Positions 44,901 to 52,476 of a DNA stretch of 64,000 bases are shown in pieces (the stretch's first letter is position 1; every line of letters begins with the position of its first letter). A model generated the notes under the pieces. It was not told the origin of the DNA. It made no database searches and was given only the letters and a program-made list of their open reading frames with translations. The stretch is from Haliotispira sp965263485 (lineage in GTDB: Bacteria > Spirochaetota > Spirochaetia > SP-2023). A program made the position numbers and the translations under genes. The stretch covers positions 682,001-746,000 of the forward strand of contig CBDHHO010000001.1 of NCBI GenBank assembly GCA_965263485.1, written 5' to 3'.

Positions 44901-47390
44901 TTTCAAAGTGTAGTCACCCGCTGCCTGGGTAAAGGTGTAGGCCTTGCTGCTGCTCGCACCGGGGCTGCCGCTGCTGCTGATGCCTAGGCTGTGAAAGCCC
45001 GCGCCGCTGTCAATATGCCAGCTGTAGCTCAGGCTCTGGTTGCTATCGCTGTCCTGAGCGCTCGCCTCCAGGTCAAAGGCCGCTCCGCTGCCAATGTCAA
45101 TCCTCTCGTTGGCGGTGGGCGCGGTGATGCTCACATTGTTCGGATTGCTGTTTAGCTCGTAGGTTCTGCTCAGCTCGCTGCTGCCCGCTGCGTTGCTCAC
45201 AGCAACCTTGATGGTATTGCTGCCCGCACTGCTTAACGCGAAGGTGACATCATCTCCCGTCTTGCTGCTGTCCACAGTGTCGTTCAGAGACCAGACATAG
45301 CTGAAGTTGCCCCCGGATAATGCCACAGCATTGACTTTGAGCCGGACGCTCACCGGACTGCCGCCAAAATCGAACTTGCCGCCGTTGCTGTCCATTACGC
45401 TGGTGCTTACGCTCTCATCCCATGAAAGGTCTGGCTTCAGGAGGCTGCCATCGCGGATGCCATCTCCGTTTGCATCTTTGCCGTTGTCGATGACATTATC
45501 GCCATTCACATCGGCATCCACCCCATCGGGAATGCCATCTCCGTCCGTGTCCGGGTTATCGGGATCGGGGTCTATCGCATCGGGCAGGCCGTCATTGTCC
45601 CGGTCTTGGGTGTTGTCGATCGTGTCGTGTTCATCGTTGATGCCATCATTGTCCGCATCCGTGCCGTTGTCATTAGTCCCGTCACCGTTCACGTCCACAT
45701 CCGCGGCATCGTGGATGCCATCGTTATCCGCATCCGTGCCGTTGTCGGGAGTCCCATCCCCGTCCACATCCACATCTGCGCCATCGGGAATGCCATCTCC
45801 GTCCGTGTCCCAGTTATCGGGATTGGGGTCTACCGCGTCGGGCAGGCCGTCCTTGTCGCGGTCTTGGGTGTTGTCGATCGTGTCGTATTCATCGTTGATG
45901 CCATCGTTGTCCGCATCCGTGCCGTTGTCATTAGTCCCGTCACCGTTCACGTCCACATCCGCGGCATCGTGGATGCCGTCTCCGTCCGCATCCGTGCCGT
46001 TGTCGGGAGTACCATCCCCGTCCACGTCCACATCCGCGCCATCGGGAATGCCATCCCCGTCCGTGTCCCGGTTGTCGGAATTGGGGTCTACCGCGTCGGG
46101 CAGGCCGTCCTTGTCCCGGTCCTGGGTGTTGTCGATGTCGCGGTCGCTAATCTGAGCACCCGGATCCGGCCGGAAGCGGACAATCCGCAGCAGGGTCCGG
46201 GGAATATTCCCCTGACCCAGCACCAGAAACGGAGCCTCCGGAATATAACCAAGCGCGGAAGGAGCGAAACTGACGCCGTTCACCGTCCCACCACTGAGAG
46301 TCGGCAGCTTCACATTAAAAGCACCCTGATGATCGGCCATCACAAGAAAGATCCTCTGGCCTGTTTTGTCGTAAAACAACAAATACGCTCCCGGTATCAT
46401 GGCGGTATTCTGGATATCCACAGCGTTGCCCTGGACAGGGGCCTCCGCAGTCTGTGTCGCCTCAAGCGGAACGCTGTCCGCAAGATCATCGTACTCAGTA
46501 ATATCGTAGAGCACATTGTCGGCTATCGAAGTGCCCGGCGGCAGAAGGTTTAAGCCCAGGTCCTCATTGCTGATAAGCGGCCGACCGGCTGCATGGACCA
46601 GCACATCGTCCTCCACCAGCGGCTTCCTGCCTCTGGCTAGGACCACCCGGTAGAAATTTCCATAGTAGCGCACCGAGACGCGATACTGACCATTGGGATC
46701 GGAGAAAGCCTGAAAGATCCTCCCGCTCTCTTTATGGATATAGTAGATGCTGGCCCCGGGCACGACCTTGTTCTGATCATTCTCAGCGCGAATCGGATCA
46801 AAGTCCAGGACTCTCCCCGATATCTCGGTCACTTGCAGGATCTTGGACTTGAAGTCGGGGGGCAGATCCAGTGTGCCCCCGATAGCGATGCCTTCTATAT
46901 TAATTTCCCCATAGATTTCCAGGTTGCCCTCGCTCTCTTGGAGCAGTGCCGCGGGCAAGTCCTGCGGGATGAATCTGGCTTTATGCCGATCTTCCACCTG
47001 GATGGCGTAGCTTTCTTCGCCTTCTTTGGTGCTGTAGGATTGATTTTTCTGGGCCCAGAAAATGCGCTCCGGATTGTCTTTTTTGCGAAAGCCCCAGCGT
47101 ATGCCCGCGGAGTCCCACAATGGCTGCAGGGCCGGGCCGCTTACTTCACCTTCTTCAAAGACCGACACATCGGCGCGCACGAAGTTTTGTACTTCAAACA
47201 CATAGCGCTCGGTCGGAGCCTCGGTCAAGAAGACACCGGGAGCTAGCCTGAGAATCACCAGGGATTGCGGCACGCGGGCCGTTTCACCAGAGGGTTCTTC
47301 ACAGCCCCAGAGAAACGCGGCCGCAATGGTCAGCACGGCAATCGCCAGCCTTATCGGCAGAGATCGCTGAGTGGATGGACGATGTTTCAT
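38946..47390 (-). CDS. Giant repeat lipoprotein with TSP3-type Ca-binding and PKD/cadherin-like repeats
   Basis: The ATG at 47390 gives about 2,814 residues, starting MKHRPSTQRS with a signal peptide and lipobox (AIAVLTIAAAFLWGC). The first 400 residues contain two carboxypeptidase-regulatory-like modules (FSDPNGQYRVSV, ADHQGAFNVKLP). Residues about 417-642 are Asp-rich thrombospondin type 3-like repeats (DTDGDGIPDGADVDVDGDG) expected to bind Ca2+. After that come many immunoglobulin-like domains of the PKD or cadherin type. Between about 39.6 and 43.1 kb a 642-bp (214-residue) unit is repeated almost exactly. The architecture suggests a surface stalk or adhesin. The open frame reaches 47459 with a TTG. 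A decayed phase-switch cassette lies just upstream. Confidence 0.85.
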   Translation of the reverse strand: MKHRPSTQRSLPIRLAIAVLTIAAAFLWGCEEPSGETARVPQSLVILRLAPGVFLTEAPTERYVFEVQNFVRADVSVFEEGEVSGPALQPLWDSAGIRWGFRKKDNPERIFWAQKNQSYSTKEGEESYAIQVEDRHKARFIPQDLPAALLQESEGNLEIYGEINIEGIAIGGTLDLPPDFKSKILQVTEISGRVLDFDPIRAENDQNKVVPGASIYYIHKESGRIFQAFSDPNGQYRVSVRYYGNFYRVVLARGRKPLVEDDVLVHAAGRPLISNEDLGLNLLPPGTSIADNVLYDITEYDDLADSVPLEATQTAEAPVQGNAVDIQNTAMIPGAYLLFYDKTGQRIFLVMADHQGAFNVKLPTLSGGTVNGVSFAPSALGYIPEAPFLVLGQGNIPRTLLRIVRFRPDPGAQISDRDIDNTQDRDKDGLPDAVDPNSDNRDTDGDGIPDGADVDVDGDGTPDNGTDADGDGIHDAADVDVNGDGTNDNGTDADNDGINDEYDTIDNTQDRDKDGLPDAVDPNPDNWDTDGDGIPDGADVDVDGDGTPDNGTDADNDGIHDAADVDVNGDGTNDNGTDADNDGINDEHDTIDNTQDRDNDGLPDAIDPDPDNPDTDGDGIPDGVDADVNGDNVIDNGKDANGDGIRDGSLLKPDLSWDESVSTSVMDSNGGKFDFGGSPVSVRLKVNAVALSGGNFSYVWSLNDTVDSSKTGDDVTFALSSAGSNTIKVAVSNAAGSSELSRTYELNSNPNNVSITAPTANERIDIGSGAAFDLEASAQDSDSNQSLSYSWHIDSGAGFHSLGISSSGSPGASSSKAYTFTQAAGDYTLKVIVSDDDGGSAEATVPITLVGDGSSQSSNTRPVIEHISGTRAAPENNPIHRDGSASAEIQVRNRVSANTIEIASISWELDGVLQRGTTAYEPGTDEYEESLTLTGPSHTVTMQVRNKIGELAEWSRTYHLNEAPELDELETAANPGPYSIPDAHTITAQATDANGGTLTYTAAIAPGHDVASESADFRALGGSLPGTSGALVSLPLDFDIGLSAGEYTLRIRVSDAHGGAADTLRRNIALTGASSTVSATAPKIFWTVATTGFDSGDEADATLTEAATVFDATSGESVTVAVRVEDPRTPSKTTGFTYQWELNGSAFTPQSPGTGTAAQVSRTLTKAGLNTIALVVVNDDGEASAEALRKFYLNTIPSGLRITAPTSNQTIQLSGSKELTLSASATDSIDDALSYSWKIYGKQADGSWSSTGTEIGTQATLDYTFSQAAGDYQIRVSATDSHNAAAVMQSAGSDRVDVRLNAAPVVSFVSPSRSDSGQATVGVDVEFEVGVTDANLANPNLGTDFTYTWEYQSPAGTWSTLPSSVPTPHKMTLKTTDFTSTVSGSPYKVRVRVADADGATAVREYSLSMLANRAPTVEFTGATPGENARFQLANVNAQTPARSFFVTATDPEGDTLSYEWYEGGSSTATSTESSWTDQQFYSPIRGKSSSEIQAMTEEERHNVLVTVVVSDGRNTVSVTRTLRLNIAPAIASVTAADDATYAVRGGSLVYTVSASDKERDTLSYQWHYRRSGATSWTDLTGSTTATFAPAANWPLGNYEIAVTVTDSEGGTANTKAGPKAVEVRANSAPTLSFTGATPTENSRLQLANVNAQTPARSFFVTATDPEGDTLSYQWYVDGAELSGAEQSSLLDQQFYSPVRGKSDAEIAAMAANERHNVLVRADVGDGQNTVSVTRTLRLNIAPTIASVTAADDATHVVRGGSLVYTVNASDKERDTLSYQWHYRRSGATSWTDLTGSTTATFAPAANWPLGNYQIAVTVSDSEGGAASTKAGPLAVEVRANRAPTLSFTGATPTENSRLQLANVNAQTPARSFFVTATDPEGDTLSYQWYVDGAELSGAEQSSLLDRRFYSPVRGKSDTGIEAMAANERHNVLVRADVGDGQNTVSVTRTLRLNIAPAIASVTAADDATHVVRGGSLVYTVNASDKERDTLSYQWHYRRSGATSWTDLTGSTTATFAPAANWPLGNYQIAVTVSDSEGGAASTKAGPLAVEVRANRAPTLSFTGATPTENSRLQLANVNAQTPARSFFVTATDPEGDTLSYQWYVDGAELSGAEQSSLLDQQFYSPIRGKSPSEIQAMTEEERHNVLVTVVVSDGQNTVSVTRTLRLNIAPAIASVTAAGDATYAVRGGSLVYTVSASDKERDTLSYQWHYRRSGATSWTNFTGNTTATFAPAANWSLGNYQIAVTVSDSEGGAASTKAGPLAVEVRANRAPTASFTGATPTENAEFELANVDDQTQARSFFVTATDPEGDTLSYQWYVDGAELSGAEQSSLLDRRFYSPVRGKSDAEIAAMTSNERHNVLVRADVGDGQNTVSVTRTLRLNIAPAIASVTAADDATHVVRGGSLVYTVNASDKERDTLSYQWHYRRSGATSWTDLTGSTTATFAPAANWPLGNYQIAVTVSDSEGGAASTKAGPLAVEVRANRAPTLSFTGATPGTYGNLGPTPAENAEFELANVNAKTPALGFFVIATDPEGDSLSYEWYVDGAKLSGADQSSSLDQQFYSPIRGKSPSEIQAMTEEERHNVLVTVVVSDGQNTVSVTRTLRLNIAPSIASVTAAGGATSIKAGETLVYTVSASDPEGDTLSYQWHYRRSGATSWTDFTGNTTATFAPAADWELGDYEIAVTVSDSEGGTANTKAGPLAVRADISGATVTVGTNNAFTIKSTTTGESQISVKVTVGGKTLRSGVHYTLSIEPSATALSGVSFRIFNLPSVSALMGGSDGATATAGSSANYEVTVTGKGNYTGTVTQTVAISVQ
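39600..43150 (-). repeat. 642-bp tandem repeats within the giant lipoprotein gene
   Basis: A marker sequence, TCGGCACCGCTTAG, recurs at 40411, 41053, 41695 and 42337, exactly 642 bases apart, and at 39749 with a longer spacing (662) caused by a small insert. Units differ at few positions. Each unit codes for two Ig-like modules, starting near SFTGATPTENSRLQLANVN and ending at KAGPLAVEVRAN. Confidence 0.92.
45465..46140 (-). repeat. Asp-rich TSP3-type repeat block
   Basis: Two near-identical longer blocks and a third partial one encode D-x-D-x-D-G motifs such as DADNDGIND and DRDKDGLPDAVDPN. It is part of the giant lipoprotein gene. Several of the plus-strand open frames here are shadows of this repeat. 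Confidence 0.85.
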
Positions 47391-47489
47391 GGACCAAGCC
47401 TTTACATCAGATGGAGTGTGTGTAAATAAAAACAGCAGGTATTGAAATGTGATTTCCAATATTCTAGTAGCGAACGCTATGGAAATGGG

Positions 47490-47606
47490 CTATGGGTGCA
47501 AAAAGCCGCAGAAAAGCTTATTTCCTGCGACATGGTTTTTGTGTGCGGTGTGCGGTGTGCGGTGTGCGGTGTGCGGTGTGCGGATTTTACTGAATTCCTG
47601 TTTCAT
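47490..47606 (-). pseudogene. Decayed fourth lipoprotein cassette
   Basis: On the minus strand GAGTATTGCACT precedes the ATG at 47606, as in the other cassettes. It is followed by MKQEFSKI, six CGCACAC units, then a mutated signal-peptide start (GNKLFCGFLHP). A TAG at 47490-47492 ends the frame. Beyond that single stop the same frame stays open into the giant lipoprotein ORF. The cassette promoter is missing: a family A element sits right upstream of the ribosome-binding site. Confidence 0.7.
47541..47582 (-). repeat. Heptanucleotide tract, 6 x CGCACAC (minus strand)
   Basis: Six perfect units of GTGTGCG are read on the plus strand. The repeat unit is the same as in the locus at 21668, with one unit more. 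Confidence 0.9.
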
Positions 47607-47622
47607 AGTGCAATACTCTTAT

Positions 47623-47865
47623 GGGGACCTCTAAAAATTCCGTTCTGCGCTCTTGCTCGCTATTTTGAAACGAACAGCTTCGTCAGTAAAGCCTTACAAT
47701 ACAACAAAGTATTCTTCGGCTTCACTTCCTCGCTCCAAAATAGCTTCGCAAGAAGACAAAATGGGAGACATGGTAGTATCTTTTTCGGTTGGGCTCAAGA
47801 GAATTCGTGGAAAATCTTATAATTTTTTCTTGTTTTATTTACTTTGGTGTTTTTTAGAGGTCCCC
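47623..47865. mobile_element. Family A mini-element, 243 bp, with TTAT duplication
   Basis: It starts GGGGACCTCTAAAAATTC and ends TTTTTAGAGGTCCCC. TTAT flanks it at 47619-47622 and 47866-47869. The interior has CAATACAACAAAGTATTC and CTTCACTTCCTCGCTCC, shared with other copies. It interrupts the region between the fourth cassette and the PASTA gene and probably removed the cassette promoter. Confidence 0.75.
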
Positions 47866-48065
47866 TTATGTCTTATGGTTTGGATTCTCGTAGAGCAGAG
47901 AAAGAACGAAAGAATGAACCACGAAAGGCGCGAAACACAGCCTGCCACACCCCGGCAATCTGCTGGACCGTTTAACGAATCTCGCTATAGTAGGCACTAA
48001 CTGCAAATATCTATTCTGTTGCCGGGTCTTCTGTGCTGGATCACTTTGCAGTACCAGAGGTACAC

Positions 48066-48806
48066 ATGCGACATAACAAAGAACTGCCTCGCAAACATGC
48101 TAGGCACAATTCGCAATTTGAGCATTCCGCTGCGCCGGTCGAGTCAGAGGATCCGGATATTTTGGGGGCAGACTTGCCCGCAGTGCGCGGTGAGTCGATT
48201 TTTTGGAGCGGTTTTGGCTTTATTGTGCTGTGTCTGGCACTGCTGCTGTTTACTGTGGCAGTGGTATTTTTCTTTTCCGTTCACAAAAAAGAAGTGGTCA
48301 TTGTGCCGCAGGTTACCGGAGAGCCCCTAGTCAACGCCTTGATCGAGTTGCAGGAGAAGCACCTGGTACCCAGGGTGCTGTTGAAAATTTCCAACGAAAG
48401 TGGCGATGCGGGTACCATTCTATACCAGACACCTGCCTCCGGGGCCAAGGTCGTGATTGGCCGCGAAATTGTGCTGACAGTCAGCAAGGGCAACTTAATT
48501 GATAAGGTCCCCAGCTACATTGGCAAGCAGCTCTATGATATCCAGAACGATGTCAACCGACTCAAGTACATTGCCAACAACCTTCAGATAGGCCAAGTAC
48601 ACTATGTATCGCGTCCCGATGTCAGAACGGGCAGTATTCTGGCTCAGAAGCCCCGGGCCGGAACTTTCCTGACCACGCCGCTGGTGTTGGAGCTGTGGGT
48701 CAACGGCAGCCTGCCCGCTGATTCGGCAGAAAGCCAAGCCGACAGAGAATCGACAAAAACTCAGGCAGGTGCCGGTCCGGCTGATTTAAAGGGGACCTCT
48801 AAATAA
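48066..48806 (+). CDS. PASTA domain membrane protein
   Basis: The ATG at 48066 gives 246 residues (MRHNKELPRK); the open frame starts at 48033. One membrane segment (WSGFGFIVLCLALLLFTVAV) is followed by PASTA domains in the periplasm, with typical strands such as VIVPQVTGEPLVNALIELQ, ILYQTPASGAKVVIG and KVPSYIGKQLYD. PASTA domains bind peptidoglycan fragments and often belong to kinases or PBPs, but here there is no catalytic domain. The last residues (LKGTSK) and the stop come from a family A end at 48789-48806. The gene is followed by mutL. Confidence 0.85.
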   Translation: MRHNKELPRKHARHNSQFEHSAAPVESEDPDILGADLPAVRGESIFWSGFGFIVLCLALLLFTVAVVFFFSVHKKEVVIVPQVTGEPLVNALIELQEKHLVPRVLLKISNESGDAGTILYQTPASGAKVVIGREIVLTVSKGNLIDKVPSYIGKQLYDIQNDVNRLKYIANNLQIGQVHYVSRPDVRTGSILAQKPRAGTFLTTPLVLELWVNGSLPADSAESQADRESTKTQAGAGPADLKGTSK

Positions 48807-48883
48807 AGCCCATTAGCCTTGATACCGAGCGCAGAGTTTTAGGGGACCCCTTTAGGGATTCAGACAGCAGGGAGACAAGAATC

Positions 48884-50878
48884 ATGAGTCAAAACATTGC
48901 TGTTCTCGAGCCCCAAGTCGCTGCCAAAATTGCGGCGGGCGAGGTGATCGAGCGCCCTTCCGCCGTAGTGCGCGAGCTGATGGACAACGCGATTGACGCC
49001 GGGGCAACACAGGTTTCCCTGTACTTAGAAGAAGGAGGCCTGCAACTGATCCGGGTCACCGATGACGGCATCGGCATGAGCCGGGAAGATCTGGAGCTCT
49101 GCTATCTGGCCCACGCAACCTCAAAAATTCGCCGGACCAGCGATCTGTTGCAGCTATGCAGCTTGGGTTTTCGCGGTGAGGCCCTGGGTTCAATTGCCGC
49201 TTGCAGCAAACTGCGCATCAGCAGTGCCCAGCGGCCCGAGGCCTCTGCGAAAATAACCGCTTTTGAGCTACAGGTTTCCGAGAGTCTGCTGCAAGGTCTA
49301 CAGCAAAGCACGGCAGCCCACAGCGGCACGCAGGTGGAAGTTCGGGAACTGTTTTACTCCTTTCCGGCTCGCCGCAAGTTCTTGAAAAGCGTGCGCTCCG
49401 AGCTCCATCACTGCAAAGTCGTATTCTTGGAGAAGGCACTGGTCTTTCCGCACATCCATTTCCGTCTGTACAACAACAGTAAAATGGAGCAATCGCTGGC
49501 ACCCGCCTCGCGACTGGAACGCATTTGCCAGATTTACGGTGATTTGCTTCCAGAGCAGCTGCACACACTCAGTGAGCGCACCGAACATTTTGCTTTGCAG
49601 ATTTTTGCCGCAGCTCCGGTACTCTACCGCCGCGACCGCAAGCGCATGCCTATTTACATTAACCAACGACCCATTGCCGAAAGTTCGTTGCAACAAGCCA
49701 TTCGCATCGGCTTCGACGGTTATCTCGCAGGAGGCCTGTTCCCGATCTGTTTTTGCTTTCTGGAAGTCATGCCAGAGAGGGTCGATTTCAATATTCATCC
49801 GGCCAAGCGCGAAGCGCGTCTGCGCGACCTCAACCTGATCCAAGCCGGCATCCGGCAGACCCTGCGCAACTTCTGCCGTGAATACGGAGCACTGACCCCC
49901 TTAGTGGCAGAAGCGGGCACAGGTCCGGAAATAGGTCTCCCACCCGGCAATCCTGCTGCCTCCTATTCGCGCGAGAGCCTGTCAAACGGTACCACGGCAC
50001 AAACGTCCCGCTCTCCCGCCTCGGGACGAAGACCAGCGGGTCAGCTCTCCCGCGTCTTTTCGCCACATCCTTCTTCCGCCTGCTCCAGTCGGAACAATGA
50101 TGGCAGCAGCCTGCAAGGTGTGGTGGGCCGCCAGGGCTTTTCCGTCCGCGATTTACCAGACGGAGACTTCTCAGGAAGAGGCGAGGATACGGCAGCTCAC
50201 GCTGGAGCATTCGCAGGCGAAAGCCTGCGCGAACATGCGGAAGCTTTTCGGCCCGCTTCTTGGCATCCGGGTGAAGTACAGCTCACTGCCGGCTTTGCTG
50301 CCGAGGATTCGGGCTGCGGTTTCCGCTACTTGGGCCAGTTGTTCCAAGTCTTTCTGCTGGTAGAGCGAGAGCTGGCCGGAGTGCCACAGTTGCTGATCGT
50401 GGACCAGCATGCCAGCCACGAACGCATCCTCTATGAAACCTTGGAGCAAGAGATGCTGCAACAGCAGTCCTTGCTCCTGCCCATTGAGTTTGAGGCAGAA
50501 AAAGGCGAAGAAGAAGGGCTGCTTCAGCGCATTGAAGGACTGGGAGCCATTGGTATCCAGCTGCGCCAAACTGAGGGAAGTGATGGAGAAAGCATTTGGC
50601 AGATTTGCAGTCTGCCGTCTTCGGTCAGCGACCTGAAGGAAGAGCTGATCGAGCTGGTGCGTCACGGTGCCAGCGAAGCGGAAGACCTGAAGCGCGAATT
50701 GTTCGCCCATTTATCTTGCCACAAGGCCATTAAGAAGGGCGATATTCTGGACCCCATCAGTGCCAACCAATTGCTGCAAACTCTGTTTTCCATGGGCTTG
50801 GAACGCTGTCCGCATGGCCGCCCGCTTTGGTATAGCCTCAGCCAGCCGGAACTGTACCGACTGATACAGAGAACCTGA
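48884..50878 (+). CDS. mutL: DNA mismatch repair protein MutL
   Basis: The 664-residue protein shows the GHKL ATPase motifs: VAAKIAAGEVIERPSAVVRE, DNAIDAG with the ATP-lid (TDDGIGMSREDLEL), TSKI, LGFRGEALGSIAA, and GTQVEVRELFYSFPARRKFL. The C-terminal dimerisation domain contains QHASHERILYE and the final ACHKAIK-like SCHKAIKKGD and RCPHGRP motif. The middle linker (about residues 345-470) is long, Ser/Gly-rich and poorly conserved. GGGAGA precedes the ATG. Loss or lowering of MutL activity would raise slippage at simple repeats, which is relevant to the heptanucleotide switches in this window. Confidence 0.95.
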   Translation: MSQNIAVLEPQVAAKIAAGEVIERPSAVVRELMDNAIDAGATQVSLYLEEGGLQLIRVTDDGIGMSREDLELCYLAHATSKIRRTSDLLQLCSLGFRGEALGSIAACSKLRISSAQRPEASAKITAFELQVSESLLQGLQQSTAAHSGTQVEVRELFYSFPARRKFLKSVRSELHHCKVVFLEKALVFPHIHFRLYNNSKMEQSLAPASRLERICQIYGDLLPEQLHTLSERTEHFALQIFAAAPVLYRRDRKRMPIYINQRPIAESSLQQAIRIGFDGYLAGGLFPICFCFLEVMPERVDFNIHPAKREARLRDLNLIQAGIRQTLRNFCREYGALTPLVAEAGTGPEIGLPPGNPAASYSRESLSNGTTAQTSRSPASGRRPAGQLSRVFSPHPSSACSSRNNDGSSLQGVVGRQGFSVRDLPDGDFSGRGEDTAAHAGAFAGESLREHAEAFRPASWHPGEVQLTAGFAAEDSGCGFRYLGQLFQVFLLVERELAGVPQLLIVDQHASHERILYETLEQEMLQQQSLLLPIEFEAEKGEEEGLLQRIEGLGAIGIQLRQTEGSDGESIWQICSLPSSVSDLKEELIELVRHGASEAEDLKRELFAHLSCHKAIKKGDILDPISANQLLQTLFSMGLERCPHGRPLWYSLSQPELYRLIQRT

Positions 50879-50984
50879 ATGCCCTGGCGCCGGTGGCTCC
50901 CTCATATTTGGCTGGCTGTTCCGGACGGGAAATGTTATGGGGACCTCTGATGAAATTATATCACTGAAAGAAAGGAGTGCGATT

Positions 50985-51806
50985 ATGATTTACACATTGT
51001 CCCGCGAAGGCGGAATTGATTTCAGTCCGATCCTAAATGACTTAAAGCAACAAGACATTCCAGTGCTGGACTCAGACGCACTCCATCAAGAGCAACTGAA
51101 GCTGGATGTGGGGCAACGCTTACTGGAAAACTTCGGCGAACGCAGCCCGCGCTTCCGGGACCTCTGGGGTGTGCACAAAGATTACTACTTATCGTTCCTG
51201 AGGCTCAGTATCTGTCGCTTCGCCAGCCAGGATTCGGGCATTATCTATGGTCACGGGGCCAGTTTTATTCTTTCGCAGCTTCCCGCAATCATGAAAATCA
51301 AGTTGATCGCACCCGAAGATTACCGCGTTCAGCTGGTAGCCAAGGAACAACAGCTCAGCGAGCACGAAGCACGAGCCTTAATCCACAAGCGCGAACGCGA
51401 GCGAATCGGTTTCCACCGTTTCTTCTTTGATGCCAATTGGAACGATGAATCCTGCTACGACCTGATTTTGAACCTCAGCGCCAACAATTTCAATAATATT
51501 CTGGAAGCGGCACTGAGTGCCCCGTTTCCACCGGAGCAGGTTGCACTGCGCAAAAAGCAGCTGCAGAACTTGATTCAGGCCGAAGAATTGTACATGGAAC
51601 TGTTGTTTGAGCGTAAGCTATTTATTGATTTGCTGAGAGTCGAGCTGGACACAGAGCAAAGGACCATCGCACTGTACGGCATCATCGGCGATTCCCGCAC
51701 CCAGGAAAATGCCCGGCGAGCAGCTTCGGCCCGCTATCCTGATTTTGCAGTCGAATGTAAGTTTGAGCTGATGCAGAGTAGCTACCTGTATTTCCCTTCT
51801 GTTTAG
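50985..51806 (+). CDS. Cytidylate kinase-like family protein
   Basis: The ATG at 50985 with AAAGGAG upstream gives 273 residues beginning MIYTLSREGGIDFS. The frame extends upstream to 50937 only through a family A end (MGTSDE). The protein resembles the cytidylate_kin_2 family, with its Rossmann-type kinase fold and KRERERIGFHRFFFDANWND, close to the family's R...YxxxxxxxDwxd...YDLvLN pattern (YDLILNLSANNF). The usual N-terminal P-loop (GSGG) is not obvious: the aligned segment reads SREGGIDFS. It may have lost kinase activity. The final ~60 residues look like a BON-type alpha/beta module. Function is uncertain. Confidence 0.6.
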   Translation: MIYTLSREGGIDFSPILNDLKQQDIPVLDSDALHQEQLKLDVGQRLLENFGERSPRFRDLWGVHKDYYLSFLRLSICRFASQDSGIIYGHGASFILSQLPAIMKIKLIAPEDYRVQLVAKEQQLSEHEARALIHKRERERIGFHRFFFDANWNDESCYDLILNLSANNFNNILEAALSAPFPPEQVALRKKQLQNLIQAEELYMELLFERKLFIDLLRVELDTEQRTIALYGIIGDSRTQENARRAASARYPDFAVECKFELMQSSYLYFPSV

Positions 51807-51823
51807 CCTCGGTAGTCCTGGAT

Positions 51824-52333
51824 ATGGTAAAAGGGTTCTGTCTGCCGGGTTCTCTGCCCAGCGCCCTGCATCTGTGCAGCCTCTGGTTTCTGGTGTTTCT
51901 GGGAGGCTGTGCGGTGCCACAGCGCAGCCTGAACATCAGTCTGAACGAAACGCCTCTATATCCCGAAAAATTATGGGCGGTGGTCAATCTGCCATCGATC
52001 AAAGTAAGCCGGAAACTTGCCGAATCCGAAGGCAGTGCACTGCCGGGAATGGTGCGCTTCGGCAACATTGTCGAAGTACAGCGTATCGTTGAAAACCCCG
52101 ATGATAAGACGTTATGGGCCTATATCTTGTGGCAGTCCGATCCGTCTGTGGGCAACGGGCAGAAAGAGCGAGGCAACGAACAAGCCCAGAGTAGCGAAAG
52201 CATTCAGGGCTGGGCCCCCTACGCATTTCTGCACATGAGTGGAAACTTGGAAGAAGCCCGGCTGACCAGCTACCAAATGCTGGCTCCCGAAAATACCATC
52301 ACGACCCAAGGGGTCTCGGGGTCTCGCCCGTGA
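51824..52333 (+). CDS. Small predicted lipoprotein
   Basis: The 169-residue protein has an N-terminal signal peptide with lipobox (LCSLWFLVFLGGC) and a mature beta-rich domain (VNLPSIKVSRKLAESEG, VRFGNIVEVQRIV, LWAYILW). I do not recognise the family; an SH3-like fold is possible. It starts 17 bases after the preceding stop, so it is probably cotranscribed with the kinase-like gene. A family B element follows. Confidence 0.65.
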   Translation: MVKGFCLPGSLPSALHLCSLWFLVFLGGCAVPQRSLNISLNETPLYPEKLWAVVNLPSIKVSRKLAESEGSALPGMVRFGNIVEVQRIVENPDDKTLWAYILWQSDPSVGNGQKERGNEQAQSSESIQGWAPYAFLHMSGNLEEARLTSYQMLAPENTITTQGVSGSRP

Positions 52334-52365
52334 GAGGAGCCGGTGTGGAAACTGTACCTGCCCGG

Positions 52366-52471
52366 TAATACCAATCCGTAAAAGCAGCATTCTTTCCAAC
52401 TGATCCCTTCATTCCTGCGAAAGCGGGAGTGACAAATATTTATCATACACTACTTCTACGGATTGGTATTA
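52366..52471. mobile_element. Family B mini-element, intact, 106 bp
   Basis: Perfect 15-bp inverted ends, TAATACCAATCCGTA (52366-52380) and TACGGATTGGTATTA (52457-52471), enclose AAAGCAGCATTCTTTCC and GAAAGCGGGAGTGACAAA. It has no coding capacity. Related pieces lie at 38713-38840 and at 56550-56577 (right end only). Confidence 0.8.
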
Positions 52472-52476
52472 CTTGA

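Noticed and set aside
45307..46553. Long plus-strand open frames opposite the Asp-rich repeats (up to 315 residues)
   Set aside because: They are low-complexity mirror images of the minus-strand repeat coding sequence and have no start signals or recognisable domains.
47653..48000. 115-residue frame before the PASTA gene
   Set aside because: Its first two thirds lie within a family A element and the rest is low-complexity. No start signal was found.
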